Below are positions 8,607-18,070 of a stretch of DNA of 64,000 nucleotides, piece by piece. Every line of letters starts with the position of its first letter. Position 1 is the first letter of the stretch. This stretch comes from Nitratireductor indicus C115. Lineage in GTDB: Bacteria; Pseudomonadota; Alphaproteobacteria; Rhizobiales; Rhizobiaceae. The translations under genes were made by a program, and so were the position numbers. The stretch covers positions 39,749 through 103,748 of the forward strand of contig NZ_AMSI01000018.1 of the NCBI RefSeq assembly GCF_000300515.1. The letters are read 5' to 3'. Under the pieces are notes generated by a model. It searched no databases. It saw only the letters and a program-made list of their open reading frames with translations, and was not told where the DNA came from.

Positions 8607-9221
8607 ATGCAGCAGACGGACACAACACGATTCGTCCATGGCGAGATCATGGCGCCCGGCAGCATTCGGCAGGAGCCGCATGCTGCCTCGCTTTCGTGCG
8701 ACGTGATCGAAGCCGATTTCGAAACCCTTCCGGAAATCGCTGGCCGTGACACCGAACCCTCGTTCACGGCAAAACGCGAAATGGCGGGGCTCAGCATGCT
8801 GACCTCCTCCGGCCTTTCGGCACCCCGCGAACGAAAACGGGGAGGGCCGCTTTTCTGGGCCGCGGGGCTGTTTCTCATCTTGGGGGCCTTCTGGGTCTCA
8901 GGCGGGCATAGTTTCGTTGAAGGCCGATCATTTGCGAGCGGTGTCGCGTCCATGCGCCTTGTCGACGTGCAAAGCCGGGTCGAGCGGTATGGAGAGCGGG
9001 CACTTCTGATCGTGGACGGAGCGGCCCTCAATGACGGAGGTGCGGCAGCCGCAGTCCCCGGTCTTGCCATCGATGTGCATTCGGACGATGGATCTACGAC
9101 CCGGTATTTCCTGGGGACAAACGATCTCCTTCTGGAGCCGGGAGCACGCTTTCCCTTCTCCAGCCGGCTGGTGGCGCCTAGGGAAGGCGTGAAGTCCGTT
9201 TCGGTCACCTTTCGCTCCTGA
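8607..9221 (+). CDS. Membrane-anchored protein of unknown function, divergent from ftsE
   Basis: A 204-aa protein with a charged N-terminal cytoplasmic part (about 1-80), one transmembrane helix (about 81-100, GPLFWAAGLFLILGAFWVSG) and a periplasmic domain. In many rhizobia the gene divergent from ftsE encodes an MJ0042-type zinc-ribbon plus DUF3426 protein. The C-terminal part here resembles DUF3426 in layout, but no CxxC zinc-ribbon pair is present and only one cysteine is seen near the N-terminus. The relationship is therefore inferred from position and topology only. The ATG at 8607 is a guess among few candidates. Confidence 0.6.
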   Translation: MQQTDTTRFVHGEIMAPGSIRQEPHAASLSCDVIEADFETLPEIAGRDTEPSFTAKREMAGLSMLTSSGLSAPRERKRGGPLFWAAGLFLILGAFWVSGGHSFVEGRSFASGVASMRLVDVQSRVERYGERALLIVDGAALNDGGAAAAVPGLAIDVHSDDGSTTRYFLGTNDLLLEPGARFPFSSRLVAPREGVKSVSVTFRS

Positions 9222-9300
9222 GATCCTGTCTTCGGGCGGTTTCAGGTGGCTCTGAAATGCTGTATTTAGCGGAACAATCTTGAAAGGCAGGGGTTCGGCA

Positions 9301-9843
9301 ATGGCTGTTGTGCGCGGTAAACAAATCGAGGTTCTGTTTTCCGCGTCGACCATAGCGCGGCGCAATCTTGAGCTGGCGAAGGAAATCGCCGCCCGGGAAT
9401 ACCATGACCTGCTCGTCATTTCCGTGCTCAAGGGGTCGTTCATTTTCGCTGGCGATCTGATCCGCGCGATGCATGATGTGGGCATCACGCCGGAGGTCGA
9501 GTTCATCATGATTTCCAGCTATGGCGCGGGCACCGAGAGCGGCGAAGTGAAGGTGCTGCGTGACATCGACAACGATGTCAAAGGTCGGGATATCCTGCTG
9601 ATCGACGATATTCTGGAATCGGGAAAGACGCTTAAATTCACGCGTGAACTCATGCTTTCGCGGGGCGCCAAGTCTGTTTCCATCGCGGTGCTTCTGGACA
9701 AGCGCTCACGACGCCAGACGGAAGTTGAGGCTGATTTCGTCGGCTTCGAATGCCCGGACTATTTTGTCGTCGGCTATGGCATGGATGTCGCCCACGCATT
9801 TCGCGAATTGCCGTTCGTCGGCGTGGTGAAGGGTGAAGCCTGA
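9301..9843 (+). CDS. hpt: Hypoxanthine phosphoribosyltransferase
   Basis: Salvages hypoxanthine (and possibly guanine) to the nucleotide using PRPP. From the ATG at 9301 (MAVVRGKQIEVLF), preceded by AGGCAGGGG, the protein has 180 aa. It carries the LKGSFIFAGDL loop and the PRPP-binding motif DILLIDDILESGKT (97-110), and ends with DYFVVGYGMD and a conserved arginine. A TTG 21 bp upstream would also be in frame but has a poorer ribosome-binding site. Confidence 0.93.
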   Translation: MAVVRGKQIEVLFSASTIARRNLELAKEIAAREYHDLLVISVLKGSFIFAGDLIRAMHDVGITPEVEFIMISSYGAGTESGEVKVLRDIDNDVKGRDILLIDDILESGKTLKFTRELMLSRGAKSVSIAVLLDKRSRRQTEVEADFVGFECPDYFVVGYGMDVAHAFRELPFVGVVKGEA

Positions 9844-9914
9844 AATTTAAGGCCGGAACCCGGATTCGGCTCGCGCGTTTACCGAAGCGTAATCGGATCC
9901 GGCGAAAACAGGTC

Positions 9915-10286
9915 ATGGCTAAGCTTCTTATCGTTGAAGACGACGATTCCGTCAGAACTTTCACCGCCCGCGCCCTGGCGTCGGATGGGCACACCGTGGA
10001 AACGGCCGGAGACGGGCTCGAAGGCCTGGAGAAGATAAACGCCGTTGCCGGCGCTTACGATCTGGTCCTTTCCGATATCCGGATGCCGGCCATGGATGGC
10101 ATAGAGATGGCCCGGGCGGCGGCAACCAGTTTTCCGAACCTCAGGCTGCTCCTCATGACAGGGTTTGCCGACCAGCGTGAGCGGGCCGCAGAACTTGAGG
10201 GCACGGTGTCGGGTGTCGTGAACAAGCCCTTCACGCTCAGCGAATTGCGCCAGCGGGTTGGCCAGGCGCTGGCCGTCGCGGCCTGA
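9915..10286 (+). CDS. cpdR: CpdR-like single-domain response regulator
   Basis: A 123-aa receiver domain with no output domain: acidic pocket EDDD at 8-11, phosphoacceptor Asp54 in LSDIRMPAMDGIE, Thr82 in LLLMTGFA and Lys104 in NKPFTL. The whole resembles CpdR, which in Caulobacter and Sinorhizobium delivers substrates such as CtrA to ClpXP when unphosphorylated. Assignment to CpdR rather than another stand-alone receiver rests on overall resemblance (MDGIEMARAA, MTGFA). It lies 71 bp after hpt on the same strand. Confidence 0.75.
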   Translation: MAKLLIVEDDDSVRTFTARALASDGHTVETAGDGLEGLEKINAVAGAYDLVLSDIRMPAMDGIEMARAAATSFPNLRLLLMTGFADQRERAAELEGTVSGVVNKPFTLSELRQRVGQALAVAA

Positions 10287-10331
10287 GGGGGGGCTTGAGC
10301 GTCAAAATCGCTCGGCCGCCATTCGCACCGA

Positions 10332-12908
10332 TCACTCTATATCGAGCAGCCGCTCCAGATATTGCTTCTCAAGGTCGGGGCTTAGCGCATCCCCCAGCCG
10401 CTTGCGGATCGCTTCCAATATACGGCGCGCGCGCTGGGTGTCGATCTCGTCAGGTACATTGACGGAATCGCCGAAATCAGGACCTGTGGTCGCCTGCGGC
10501 CGGCCCAGCGGGTCGCGGCCATTATTGCCCTGGCGGTTGCCTTCCTGGCCTTCGCCTTCGCCGCCCTGCATGGCCTGCTGCATCTGGTTCATCATATCCT
10601 GAGCGCCGCGGCGGAGTGCTTCAAGCGCGCGGCCCTGTTCGCCGACAGCCTGCTCACCTTCGCCCTTGCCGAGAGAACCTTCGGCTTCTCCCATCGCTTC
10701 GCCGGCTTCGCCGAAACCCTCGCCCGGCTTGATGCCCATACCCTCCAGTCCACGCATCAGGCTCTCAAGGTCACCGCGCAGCGTGCCCTGACCCTGTTGC
10801 AGGCCACGCATCGCCTCAGCGAATTCTTCGGGCGTCATGCCTTGGTTTCGGCCCTGGCCCTGGCCTTGTTGCGGGTTGTTGCCGGGCTGGCCCTGACCTT
10901 CCTGACCCTGATTGCCGTTCTGCCCGCGCTGGTCGCGCTGCATCTGGTCCATGCGGAAGGTCTCGTTCATGAGTTCCTGCTGGCGGCGCAGAAGGTTTCC
11001 GAGTTCGTCCATCTGACGGCGCATTTCCGATTGCTGCTGTCCGCCACGCTGGCCGTTCTGGGAGCGCCCGGCCTGCAGATTGTTCATCATGTTCTCAAGC
11101 TGCGACAGCAGGTCTCGCGCCTGATCCCTCGCTCCGGAACGGGCCAGATTCTCGATCTGGTCCATCATCCGCTCAAGATCGTTCTGGCTCAGCATCTGGC
11201 CGTTCTGCTTCATCTGTTCAGCAAGATTGGGATTTTGCTGCGCCCGCTCGGCGAACTCGCGCAGGAAGTCACGCATCGCGTCGCGCAATTCGTCCATGAG
11301 GCGGGCGATTTCCTCATCGCTCGCCCCGTCCTCCAGCGCTTTCTTGAGCGCCTCCTGCGCCTGACGCAGACGCTTTTCGGCCGCCGTGAGATCGCCGTCC
11401 TCGATGACAAGGGCAATCTCCCACAGATAGTCGACCACACCGCGCAGGGCATCATCGCTCTCGGCTATGGAAAGCCGGCTGCGGGCCGTGGAAAGGCCGA
11501 GGAAGTGGGAGAGGTTCTGCAGGGTTTCCTCGGGCCAGATCATCATCGCTTCCAGTAACGCCATAACGCGGGGCTTCTGGTTGGCGTCCATGGCCAGCAT
11601 CCGCCGCTGCTCGACCAGCGCCTTGGCAAGCGGATTGGTGAAGGTCCGTTGCGGCATGGTGAGGGTCTTCGTCTCGCTGAAGCCTTCCTGATCCGCATCG
11701 TCCAGAGCTTTGAGTGTGAGTTCCACCCGGCTTCCCGCCCAGGGATGCTCCGACAGATCGCGGGAGGTCTTTGCGGCGATGGTCTTGCCGTCGCGCCTCG
11801 GCAGGGCAAGGGGCAGGTCGGGCGCGGGATAAAGAGGGCGTGCGCCGGGCGTTTCCTCTTCCGGCTCGAACAGTGCCTCCGCATGGGCGGGGCCGTAATC
11901 GTCCTCGATCTCGTAGGCAAGTTCCAGCGCACCATTGACGGCCCGCTTGGGGTCGCCCGAGAAGCGGATCTGCGGGGGCGTGTCACGGGTAACGCTGAAG
12001 AGCCATTCCTGAAGCTCGCTGTCGCCCCGCTTCAGAACGATTCGTGTGTCGTGATCGAGCAGGCTGGAAAAGCGCCGCGACGCGGTTTGTGCGGAGGCGG
12101 CTTCGGCCTGTGAAGCGGCTTCCGGCTCGATCTGGGCTTCCTTGCCGTCGCTTTCGAGCAGGGACAGGGTTTCGGTTCCTGAACCGCCACTGATGCGCAG
12201 GGCCAGAATACTGCCTTGCGGCACAGTGAACGTGCTGGTCGCACGATTGGCGTCGGCGGTCAGGTAGATGGGAGCCTTGCGGGTATAAGTCGGCGGGGTG
12301 ACCCAGGCGTCGATGCGCGGCGGAACGACCTCGGCGCCGCCATGGGCGCGGAAGGCGTCGCCAAGCGAACCGCCGAGCGGCCCCGTCGAGAAAGCGGCGG
12401 CGGTGACGAGAAGAAGCGCCGCCATCGCGCGAATGCCCCATGGGTCGCGCTCGGGAACACGGGTTGAGGGCATGTCGCCATGCAGACGGCCGAGTTTTTC
12501 GGCCATGCGCTTCTGGTGCTCCCGCCACAGGGCGGCGGCGAAGCCGTCGGTGTCTCCGGCAAGCGTGTCGGACTGGGCCGCGATGGGCTCATGCTCAAGC
12601 TGGTTTGCTTGCTCGATGCGGCGGTCGATCTCGGCGTGGGCAGGCAGGCGGAAGCCGCGCAGCGGCCAGAGGGAAGCGAGGCCGGCAAGTGTCAGAACGG
12701 CCAGGACACCGATGCGAAGAACATCCGGCATGAGCCGAAACAGGCCGAACCACGAAAGGGACAGAAAGAGGCTGACGAGAACGAGCAGAGGCAGAACCAG
12801 CGGCCAGAGCCGCTCGATGAGCATGGCACACCGAACGGCAAGCCGTGTGCGCCCAAGGCGGGCGAAGTTGCTGCCGGAGGGTGTCTGCCTTTCAGGGGTC
12901 TCGGCCAT
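10332..12908 (-). CDS. TIGR02302/DUF4175 family large membrane protein
   Basis: An 858-aa protein with two N-terminal hydrophobic segments (about 30-55 and 62-85), a third near 150-165 and a long soluble part. Residues about 480-640 are heptad-rich with many Glu, Arg and Leu and are likely coiled coil. Residues about 640-800 are dominated by Gln, Gly, Asn, Met and Glu, including runs such as GQNGNQGQEGQGQPGN. The layout is that of the TIGR02302 family of alphaproteobacteria, function unknown. ATG 12908 (MAETPERQ) is preferred over one 30 bp upstream. It lies downstream of lysA on the same strand. Confidence 0.85.
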   Translation of the reverse strand: MAETPERQTPSGSNFARLGRTRLAVRCAMLIERLWPLVLPLLVLVSLFLSLSWFGLFRLMPDVLRIGVLAVLTLAGLASLWPLRGFRLPAHAEIDRRIEQANQLEHEPIAAQSDTLAGDTDGFAAALWREHQKRMAEKLGRLHGDMPSTRVPERDPWGIRAMAALLLVTAAAFSTGPLGGSLGDAFRAHGGAEVVPPRIDAWVTPPTYTRKAPIYLTADANRATSTFTVPQGSILALRISGGSGTETLSLLESDGKEAQIEPEAASQAEAASAQTASRRFSSLLDHDTRIVLKRGDSELQEWLFSVTRDTPPQIRFSGDPKRAVNGALELAYEIEDDYGPAHAEALFEPEEETPGARPLYPAPDLPLALPRRDGKTIAAKTSRDLSEHPWAGSRVELTLKALDDADQEGFSETKTLTMPQRTFTNPLAKALVEQRRMLAMDANQKPRVMALLEAMMIWPEETLQNLSHFLGLSTARSRLSIAESDDALRGVVDYLWEIALVIEDGDLTAAEKRLRQAQEALKKALEDGASDEEIARLMDELRDAMRDFLREFAERAQQNPNLAEQMKQNGQMLSQNDLERMMDQIENLARSGARDQARDLLSQLENMMNNLQAGRSQNGQRGGQQQSEMRRQMDELGNLLRRQQELMNETFRMDQMQRDQRGQNGNQGQEGQGQPGNNPQQGQGQGRNQGMTPEEFAEAMRGLQQGQGTLRGDLESLMRGLEGMGIKPGEGFGEAGEAMGEAEGSLGKGEGEQAVGEQGRALEALRRGAQDMMNQMQQAMQGGEGEGQEGNRQGNNGRDPLGRPQATTGPDFGDSVNVPDEIDTQRARRILEAIRKRLGDALSPDLEKQYLERLLDIE

Positions 12909-13027
12909 CGGCACTCTCAGCACTCTGCATTGGCGCATGCGGATTCGTATGCGTCCTGCGATTCAGGATAGCAGTAATCGCGGCGAAGGCGAGGCAGCGC
13001 GCGAAATTGTGATCGCACGCCGCAGGT

Positions 13028-14299
13028 TCAATCCGCCAGCCAGTCCGGCACCGAATCGAGCGCCAGCATCTCCTCATAGGTCGGCCGGGGGCGAATCACA
13101 TGGAAGCGATCGCCATTGACCAGAACCTCGGGGACGAGCGGGCGCGTGTTGTAGGTGCTTGCCTGCACGGCGCCATAGGCGCCGGCAGAACCGATGGCGA
13201 TCAGATCGCCGGCCTTCAGGTCCGGCAATTCGCGGTCGAGCGCCAGATAGTCGCCGGTCTCGCAGACCGGGCCGACCACATCGGCCTTGAAGCGCGGTGC
13301 GCCTGCCTCGGCCTGGCGAACGGGGCGGATGGAATGGAAGGCTTCGTAGAGGGTGGGGCGAATGAGGTCGTTCATTGCGGCATCCACGATGACGAAGTTC
13401 TTCGCATCACCGTCCTTTCGGAAGATGACTTCCGAAACGAGAATGCCGGCATTGGCGGCGATGAGGCGGCCAGGCTCCAACATCACCTTGAGGCCGAGAC
13501 GCGAAACATGCTTGCGCACCACCTCCGCATAGGCGGCGGGCAGGGGCGGCTGGTCGCCATCCTCGGCATAGGGAACGCCAAGGCCGCCACCCAAATCCAC
13601 ATGCTCGATCGCGTGACCGTCGGCGCGCAGCGTCTCCGTGAGCTCGGTCAGGAGAGCAAATGCGGCGTCGAACGGCTTCAGATCGGTGATCTGGCTGCCG
13701 ATATGCATGTCGATGCCGGTTACCTTGAGACCCGGAAGCTCGGCGGCACGGGCGTAGGCCGCGCGTGCGTCCTGCCAGCCGATGCCGAACTTGTTCTCGG
13801 CCTTGCCGGTGGAAATCTTCTTGTGCGTCTGCGCGTCCACATCGGGATTGATGCGCAGCGATACGTTTGCCGTCTTGCCGAGCGCAGTTGCGCGGGCGGA
13901 CAAAAGCTCAAGTTCAGGCTTCGATTCCACGTTGAAGCAGAGAATGCCGGCCTGAAGAGCAAAGTCCATTTCGCGTGCGGTCTTGCCGACGCCTGAAAAC
14001 AAAACCTTGTCCGCCGGCACGCCAGCGGCGAGCGCCCGGCGCAGCTCGCCTTCCGAGACGACGTCCATGCCGGCGCCCAGCCTGGCCAGCGTCTTCAGAA
14101 CGGCCTGGTTGGAGTTGGCCTTCATGGCATAGCAGACCAGCGCATCCAGCCCGTCGAAGGCTTCCGAGAACACGCGATAATGCCGTGTCAGCGTGGCGGT
14201 TGAATAGCAATAGAACGGCGTTTCGACGGCCTGCGCTATGACAGGCACCGGAACGTCCTCGGCGTGGAGCACGCCGTCGCGATATTCAAAATGGTTCAC
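13028..14299 (-). CDS. lysA: Diaminopimelate decarboxylase
   Basis: PLP enzyme that makes lysine from meso-diaminopimelate. The 423-aa protein begins with GTG (VNHFEYRDGVLHAEDV), the usual rhizobial LysA N-terminus. It has the cofactor lysine in CYAMKANSN, HIGSQITD, a DLGGGLGVPY glycine loop, EPGRLIAANAG and the active-site GPVCETGD. The longer in-frame extension upstream has no family support. The gene follows lptM with a short gap and is probably co-transcribed with argH and lptM. Confidence 0.95.
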   Translation of the reverse strand: MNHFEYRDGVLHAEDVPVPVIAQAVETPFYCYSTATLTRHYRVFSEAFDGLDALVCYAMKANSNQAVLKTLARLGAGMDVVSEGELRRALAAGVPADKVLFSGVGKTAREMDFALQAGILCFNVESKPELELLSARATALGKTANVSLRINPDVDAQTHKKISTGKAENKFGIGWQDARAAYARAAELPGLKVTGIDMHIGSQITDLKPFDAAFALLTELTETLRADGHAIEHVDLGGGLGVPYAEDGDQPPLPAAYAEVVRKHVSRLGLKVMLEPGRLIAANAGILVSEVIFRKDGDAKNFVIVDAAMNDLIRPTLYEAFHSIRPVRQAEAGAPRFKADVVGPVCETGDYLALDRELPDLKAGDLIAIGSAGAYGAVQASTYNTRPLVPEVLVNGDRFHVIRPRPTYEEMLALDSVPDWLAD

Positions 14300-14365
14300 C
14301 GGACGTGACTTTCGCTCAGCTTGGTGGCGAGATGGAGCCGACATGCGGCTCCTGCAACATGGGAA

Positions 14366-14578
14366 TTAAAGGAGCCCGTCGAGGATGAAGGGCCGATCCT
14401 CGACCGGTTTCTGCGGCTCCGGGGGAACCGGTTGGTCGTTCTTGCGTGCTTCCTTGCGTGCGTCGATGGCCGCCTCATAAGGCGAATCAAGCGGGGCCTT
14501 GCGCCCACAGGCTGCAAGGCCGAGCGCCAGCCCGAGGGCCAGGAGGGTGATCGTTCTGCGGGCGGTCATCGACTGCAT
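14366..14578 (-). CDS. lptM: Small lipoprotein, LptM-like
   Basis: A 70-aa protein with a lipoprotein signal peptide and lipobox LAAC followed by GRKAPLDSP. The rest is charged and proline-rich. Position between argH and lysA and the CGRKAPLDSP start match the LptM/LppL family, which in E. coli helps assemble the LPS translocon LptDE. The function is inferred from E. coli. The ATG has a GAGGAATGG ribosome-binding region. Confidence 0.8.
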   Translation of the reverse strand: MQSMTARRTITLLALGLALGLAACGRKAPLDSPYEAAIDARKEARKNDQPVPPEPQKPVEDRPFILDGLL

Positions 14579-14608
14579 TCCATTCCTCGAAATCGGTTGC
14601 GCAGGGTT

Positions 14609-16033
14609 TTAGCCTTTTTTGAAGGTTTGCGCATCCCGTTTCAGCCTTTTCCTCCAGGTGCGGATCTGGCGGCGCACTTCCGTCGGGGCGGTGCCGCCAT
14701 AGGAGGTGCGGCTCTTCACGGAATTTGCAACCGAGAGGACGGAAAACACGTCCTCGGTGATGGCCGGATTAATCGCTGTCAGGTCCTCAAGAGCAAGTTT
14801 TTCGAGACCGCATTTCTTCTGCTCAGCAAGCGCGACAGCGCGTCCGGTGACGTGATGGGCCTCTCGGAAGGGGAGGCCCGCTTCGCGCACCAGCCAGTCG
14901 GCGAGGTCCGTGGCGGTGGAGAAGCCCGCGCCCGCCGCCTTCTTCATGGCCTGCGTGTTGATCTCCATGTCGCCGATCATGCCGGTCATGGCGGCGAGCA
15001 TGAGGTCCAGCGTTTCGGCAGCGTCGAAGACGGCTTCCTTGTCTTCCTGCATATCCTTGGAATAGGCCAGCGGCAGGCCCTTCATCACAGTCAGAAGACC
15101 GATCAGGTCGCCATTGATGCGTCCTGTCTTGGCGCGGATGAGCTCGGCGGCATCCGGGTTCTTCTTCTGCGGCATGATGGACGAGCCGGTGGAGAAGGAA
15201 TCGGAAAGCCGCACGAAGCCGAATTGCGGCGTCGACCAGATCACGATCTCCTCGGCAAGCCGTGACAGGTGCGTCGCGCAGATGGCGGAGATGGACAGGA
15301 ATTCCAGTGCGAAATCGCGATCCGACACGGTGTCGATGGAGTTGCGCGTCGGTTCGCGGAAACCAAGGGCGGCGCTCGTCATGTGGCGGTCGATGGGGAA
15401 CCCGGTTCCCGCAAGCGCGGCGGCGCCCAGCGGGTTCTCGTTCAGCCGTTCGATGGCGTCGCGCACGCGCGAGCGATCGCGGCCGAACATCTCCACATAG
15501 GCCATCAGGTGGTGGCCGAAGGTGACGGGCTGGGCCGACTGGAGATGCGTGAAGCCCGGCATCACACTTGCGGCATGTTCTTCCGCACGGGTCAGGAATG
15601 CCTCGATCAGGCCGCCGAGTGCTCCATCGACACGTTCCAGCTCTTCCTTCACCCACATGCGGAAATCGACGGCCACCTGATCGTTGCGCGAGCGGGCGGT
15701 GTGCAGGCGACCGGCGGCATGCCCGATCAACTCGGCGAGCCGCGCCTCGACATTCATGTGAATGTCTTCAAGCCGTGTAGAAAAGGTGAACTTGCCATTC
15801 TCGATCTCCGACAGGATGGTCTTCAGGCCTTCGGCGATCTTTTTTTCGTCTTCGGCCGAAATTATGCCAGTCTTGGCCAGCATGGCGGCGTGAGCGAGGC
15901 TGCCACGAATGTCCTGGGCGTAGAGCTTCTTGTCGAAGCCGATCGAAGCGTTGATTGCTTCCATCACGGCGTCGGGACCTGAGGCAAAACGTCCGCCCCA
16001 CATGCGGTTGCTGGCTTGATCTTCGCTCATCAT
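14609..16033 (-). CDS. argH: Argininosuccinate lyase
   Basis: Final step of arginine synthesis: argininosuccinate to arginine and fumarate. The 474-aa protein has MWGGRF near the N-terminus, TARSRND (112-118), THLQSAQP (162-169) with the catalytic-region His, and the superfamily signature [12 protein letters not shown] (283-294). Either of two adjacent ATG codons could be the start. It is divergent from a thioredoxin gene, with only 29 bp between the two starts. Confidence 0.97.
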   Translation of the reverse strand: MMSEDQASNRMWGGRFASGPDAVMEAINASIGFDKKLYAQDIRGSLAHAAMLAKTGIISAEDEKKIAEGLKTILSEIENGKFTFSTRLEDIHMNVEARLAELIGHAAGRLHTARSRNDQVAVDFRMWVKEELERVDGALGGLIEAFLTRAEEHAASVMPGFTHLQSAQPVTFGHHLMAYVEMFGRDRSRVRDAIERLNENPLGAAALAGTGFPIDRHMTSAALGFREPTRNSIDTVSDRDFALEFLSISAICATHLSRLAEEIVIWSTPQFGFVRLSDSFSTGSSIMPQKKNPDAAELIRAKTGRINGDLIGLLTVMKGLPLAYSKDMQEDKEAVFDAAETLDLMLAAMTGMIGDMEINTQAMKKAAGAGFSTATDLADWLVREAGLPFREAHHVTGRAVALAEQKKCGLEKLALEDLTAINPAITEDVFSVLSVANSVKSRTSYGGTAPTEVRRQIRTWRKRLKRDAQTFKKG

Positions 16034-16062
16034 GTTAACCGGGTGCTCGTTTGGAAAGAAGA

Positions 16063-16743
16063 ATGGCTAAAAAGAAACGCAAATTTCCGGCACTCCGTCT
16101 GATCGTCCTGGCCGTTGCCGCGGGCGCTGTCGGAGGTGCGATTGCGGTATACGTGAAGGGCGACCCCAATGGCAACACGGCGCCTGCGCCGATTGTTGCG
16201 CAGGCTGACAATTCAGCCTGCGCCATGAAGGAGGCCGAAGCGCGCAGGATCGGAGCTGCGGCAACCGGCGAGGTGGCGGCAATGCTTGCCGCATCGCCTC
16301 CGAAATCCATGAACGCGTTGCGCTTCGACGGACCGGAAGGGCAAAAGCTCTCGATCAGCGACTTTTCGGGTAAGCTGGTGCTGTTGAACCTGTGGGCGAC
16401 CTGGTGTGTTCCTTGCCGCGAGGAAATGCCGGCGCTCGATGCCTTGCAGGCCGACAAGGGGTCTGATCGCTTCGAGGTGGTGGCGGTGAATGTCGACCGT
16501 GGAGACGACGAGAAACCGAAGGCCTTTCTGCAGGAAACGAAAATCCATTCGCTCGGCTATTATCGCGATGCCTCCATGGGCGTTTTCAACGACCTGAAAC
16601 GGGAGGGGCTGGCACTCGGCTTGCCGGCAACGCTGCTGATCGACAAGGATGGTTGTCTGATCGCTCATATGAACGGGCCTGCCGAATGGTCCAGCGAGGA
16701 TGCCAAGCGGCTTATCGACGCCGCCTTACCCGCCGGCAGGTGA
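16063..16743 (+). CDS. TlpA-like membrane-anchored thioredoxin
   Basis: A 226-aa protein with a basic N-terminus, one membrane anchor (about 10-30) and a periplasmic thioredoxin fold. The redox site is [10 protein letters not shown] (Cys115, Cys118), with the cis-proline in GLPATLLID. TlpA proteins reduce periplasmic disulfides, for example for cytochrome oxidase copper sites. ATG 16063 has GGAAAGAAG upstream and is better than an in-frame TTG at 16051. Divergent argH neighbours are common in rhizobia. Confidence 0.88.
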   Translation: MAKKKRKFPALRLIVLAVAAGAVGGAIAVYVKGDPNGNTAPAPIVAQADNSACAMKEAEARRIGAAATGEVAAMLAASPPKSMNALRFDGPEGQKLSISDFSGKLVLLNLWATWCVPCREEMPALDALQADKGSDRFEVVAVNVDRGDDEKPKAFLQETKIHSLGYYRDASMGVFNDLKREGLALGLPATLLIDKDGCLIAHMNGPAEWSSEDAKRLIDAALPAGR

Positions 16744-16837
16744 TGGTTTGGCCGGCGTAGCACCATGGTTTTCGGTCAGGGCACTAAGCGTCCTGCCGGG
16801 TACGTAATGGGTGCCCCGTCTTCTTGTTTCTTCGCAT

Positions 16838-16864
16838 AAAAAAGGCGCCCTGAGGCGCCTTTTC
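16838..16864. terminator. Bidirectional terminator between the thioredoxin and QueD-like genes
   Basis: AAAAGGCGCC and GGCGCCTTTT form a perfect stem around CTGA, with A and T tracts on both sides. It can end transcription from both converging genes. Confidence 0.85.
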
Positions 16865-16887
16865 GATTTTCGCATAACTGCGGCCGC

Positions 16888-17244
16888 TCAGGCCGCCCGT
16901 GCGCGGCGGTAGACACAGCCCTCGGCCTGTCCTTCCGCTCCGCGTTTGACTTCCACGCGATCCAGCGTGTCGGTCTTTTCGGACAACTTGTCGAAGATCC
17001 ATTTGGCGAGGTTTTCGAGCGAGGGCACGGAAAGCCCTTCGATCTCGTTGAGATATTTATGGTCGAGGGTCTTGTGGATACCTTCGATCTGCTTTTCTAC
17101 TTCATAGAGATTCGCTGCCCAGCCAAAGACCGGATCGGGTTCGCCAACGAGGTGCACCGACACTTTGAACGAATGACCGTGTAAGCCGGAATAGGGTTCC
17201 AGTTTATGTGCGGCTTCGAACGTGAATTCCTTGTATGTTTCCAC
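16888..17244 (-). CDS. QueD / 6-pyruvoyltetrahydropterin synthase family protein lacking the usual Cys
   Basis: A 118-aa T-fold protein. Zinc ligands His13 (FEAAHKL) and His22/His24 (LHGHSF) are present, as is the Asp61-His62 pair in LDHKYLN. In QueD the nucleophilic Cys lies four residues before HGH in a CGRLHGH-type motif; here that position is Tyr18 and the loop before it is shortened (KLEPYSGLHGH). The fold assignment is secure, but the standard 6-carboxytetrahydropterin synthase reaction is doubtful. No queC, queE or queF gene is near. Confidence 0.75.
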   Translation of the reverse strand: METYKEFTFEAAHKLEPYSGLHGHSFKVSVHLVGEPDPVFGWAANLYEVEKQIEGIHKTLDHKYLNEIEGLSVPSLENLAKWIFDKLSEKTDTLDRVEVKRGAEGQAEGCVYRRARAA

Positions 17245-17523
17245 TGTTCCTGCTCCCTAGAAACTCCGGTGCTGCCCTGCCCCAAAACGGTAAATCCACC
17301 TTATCCCGACGGTTTCCGCAAGGTTTGCGCCTAAAGATTTCAACGATTAGGCTGAATACGCAAGTTCATGTATACTCTTGCCGTTGGAGGTTTTGCATCG
17401 AGGTGGCAGGCTGTCAATGCGCCGGCTCAAAAAGCGATGCGGTATGCGCGTGTTAACCTGTTGTTTGGTTAGCCGGCGTTATGATGGGGCAAAATAATTT
17501 GTGCCAGTGGAGAGGCTTCAACA

Positions 17524-18054
17524 ATGCGTATAAGTAATAATAATAGGCGCCGGTTCCTTGCGGCAACGATGGTGCTTGCCACAGCCTTTTCGCTGCCGGC
17601 AGCCGCTTTTGCAGATGAACTTTCAAAGCCCGCCGGCGATGTCATCCTGACGGTGGATGGCAAGATCGGGGCTACAAATGCAGGCGATGCCGCTGATTTC
17701 GACCTGGCAATGCTTGAGGCGCTCCCAAAGGCGACGATCAAGACCACCACGCCTTGGTTCGACGGGTCGGTGGAGTTCGAGGGTGTTCTGCTGGCGGCCC
17801 TGATGGATCAGGTCAAGGCAGATGGCGGTGAACTCGTAGTCACCGCGCTCAACGATTATCAGGCGCCGGTGCCGATCGATGATTTTGCCAAATATGGGGT
17901 GATCCTCGCCTATAAGCGCGATGGCAATTATATGCCGGTGAGCGATAAGGGGCCGCTTTTCATCATTTACCCGTACGATTCTGACCCCGAGCTCAACACG
18001 CAGAAATTCTATTCGCGCTCTGTCTGGCAGGTTCGCCGTTTCACGGTCCGCTAG
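17524..18054 (+). CDS. Tat-exported sulfite-oxidase-fold (molybdopterin-domain-like) protein without Cys
   Basis: A 176-aa protein. RRRFLAA followed by a hydrophobic stretch and AAAFA gives a twin-arginine type signal peptide. The mature part resembles the molybdopterin-dependent oxidoreductase (SUOX) fold: DFDLAMLEALP, FEGVLLAALMD, DKGPLFIIYPYD and SVWQVRRFTV. There is no cysteine at all, whereas catalytic members coordinate molybdenum through one. A binding or sensory role is therefore more likely than catalysis. The gene ends 16 bp before a GGDEF-EAL membrane protein and is almost surely its operon partner. Confidence 0.75.
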   Translation: MRISNNNRRRFLAATMVLATAFSLPAAAFADELSKPAGDVILTVDGKIGATNAGDAADFDLAMLEALPKATIKTTTPWFDGSVEFEGVLLAALMDQVKADGGELVVTALNDYQAPVPIDDFAKYGVILAYKRDGNYMPVSDKGPLFIIYPYDSDPELNTQKFYSRSVWQVRRFTVR

Positions 18055-18070
18055 GGAAACGGGCTGACCC

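Noticed and set aside
10850-10930. Repetitive DNA that might be a CRISPR or tandem repeat
   Set aside because: It is in-frame Gln/Gly-rich low-complexity coding sequence of the DUF4175 protein, with no regular spacers.
17245-17330. Possible preQ1 riboswitch in front of the QueD-like gene
   Set aside because: No preQ1 aptamer pattern is visible in the leader.
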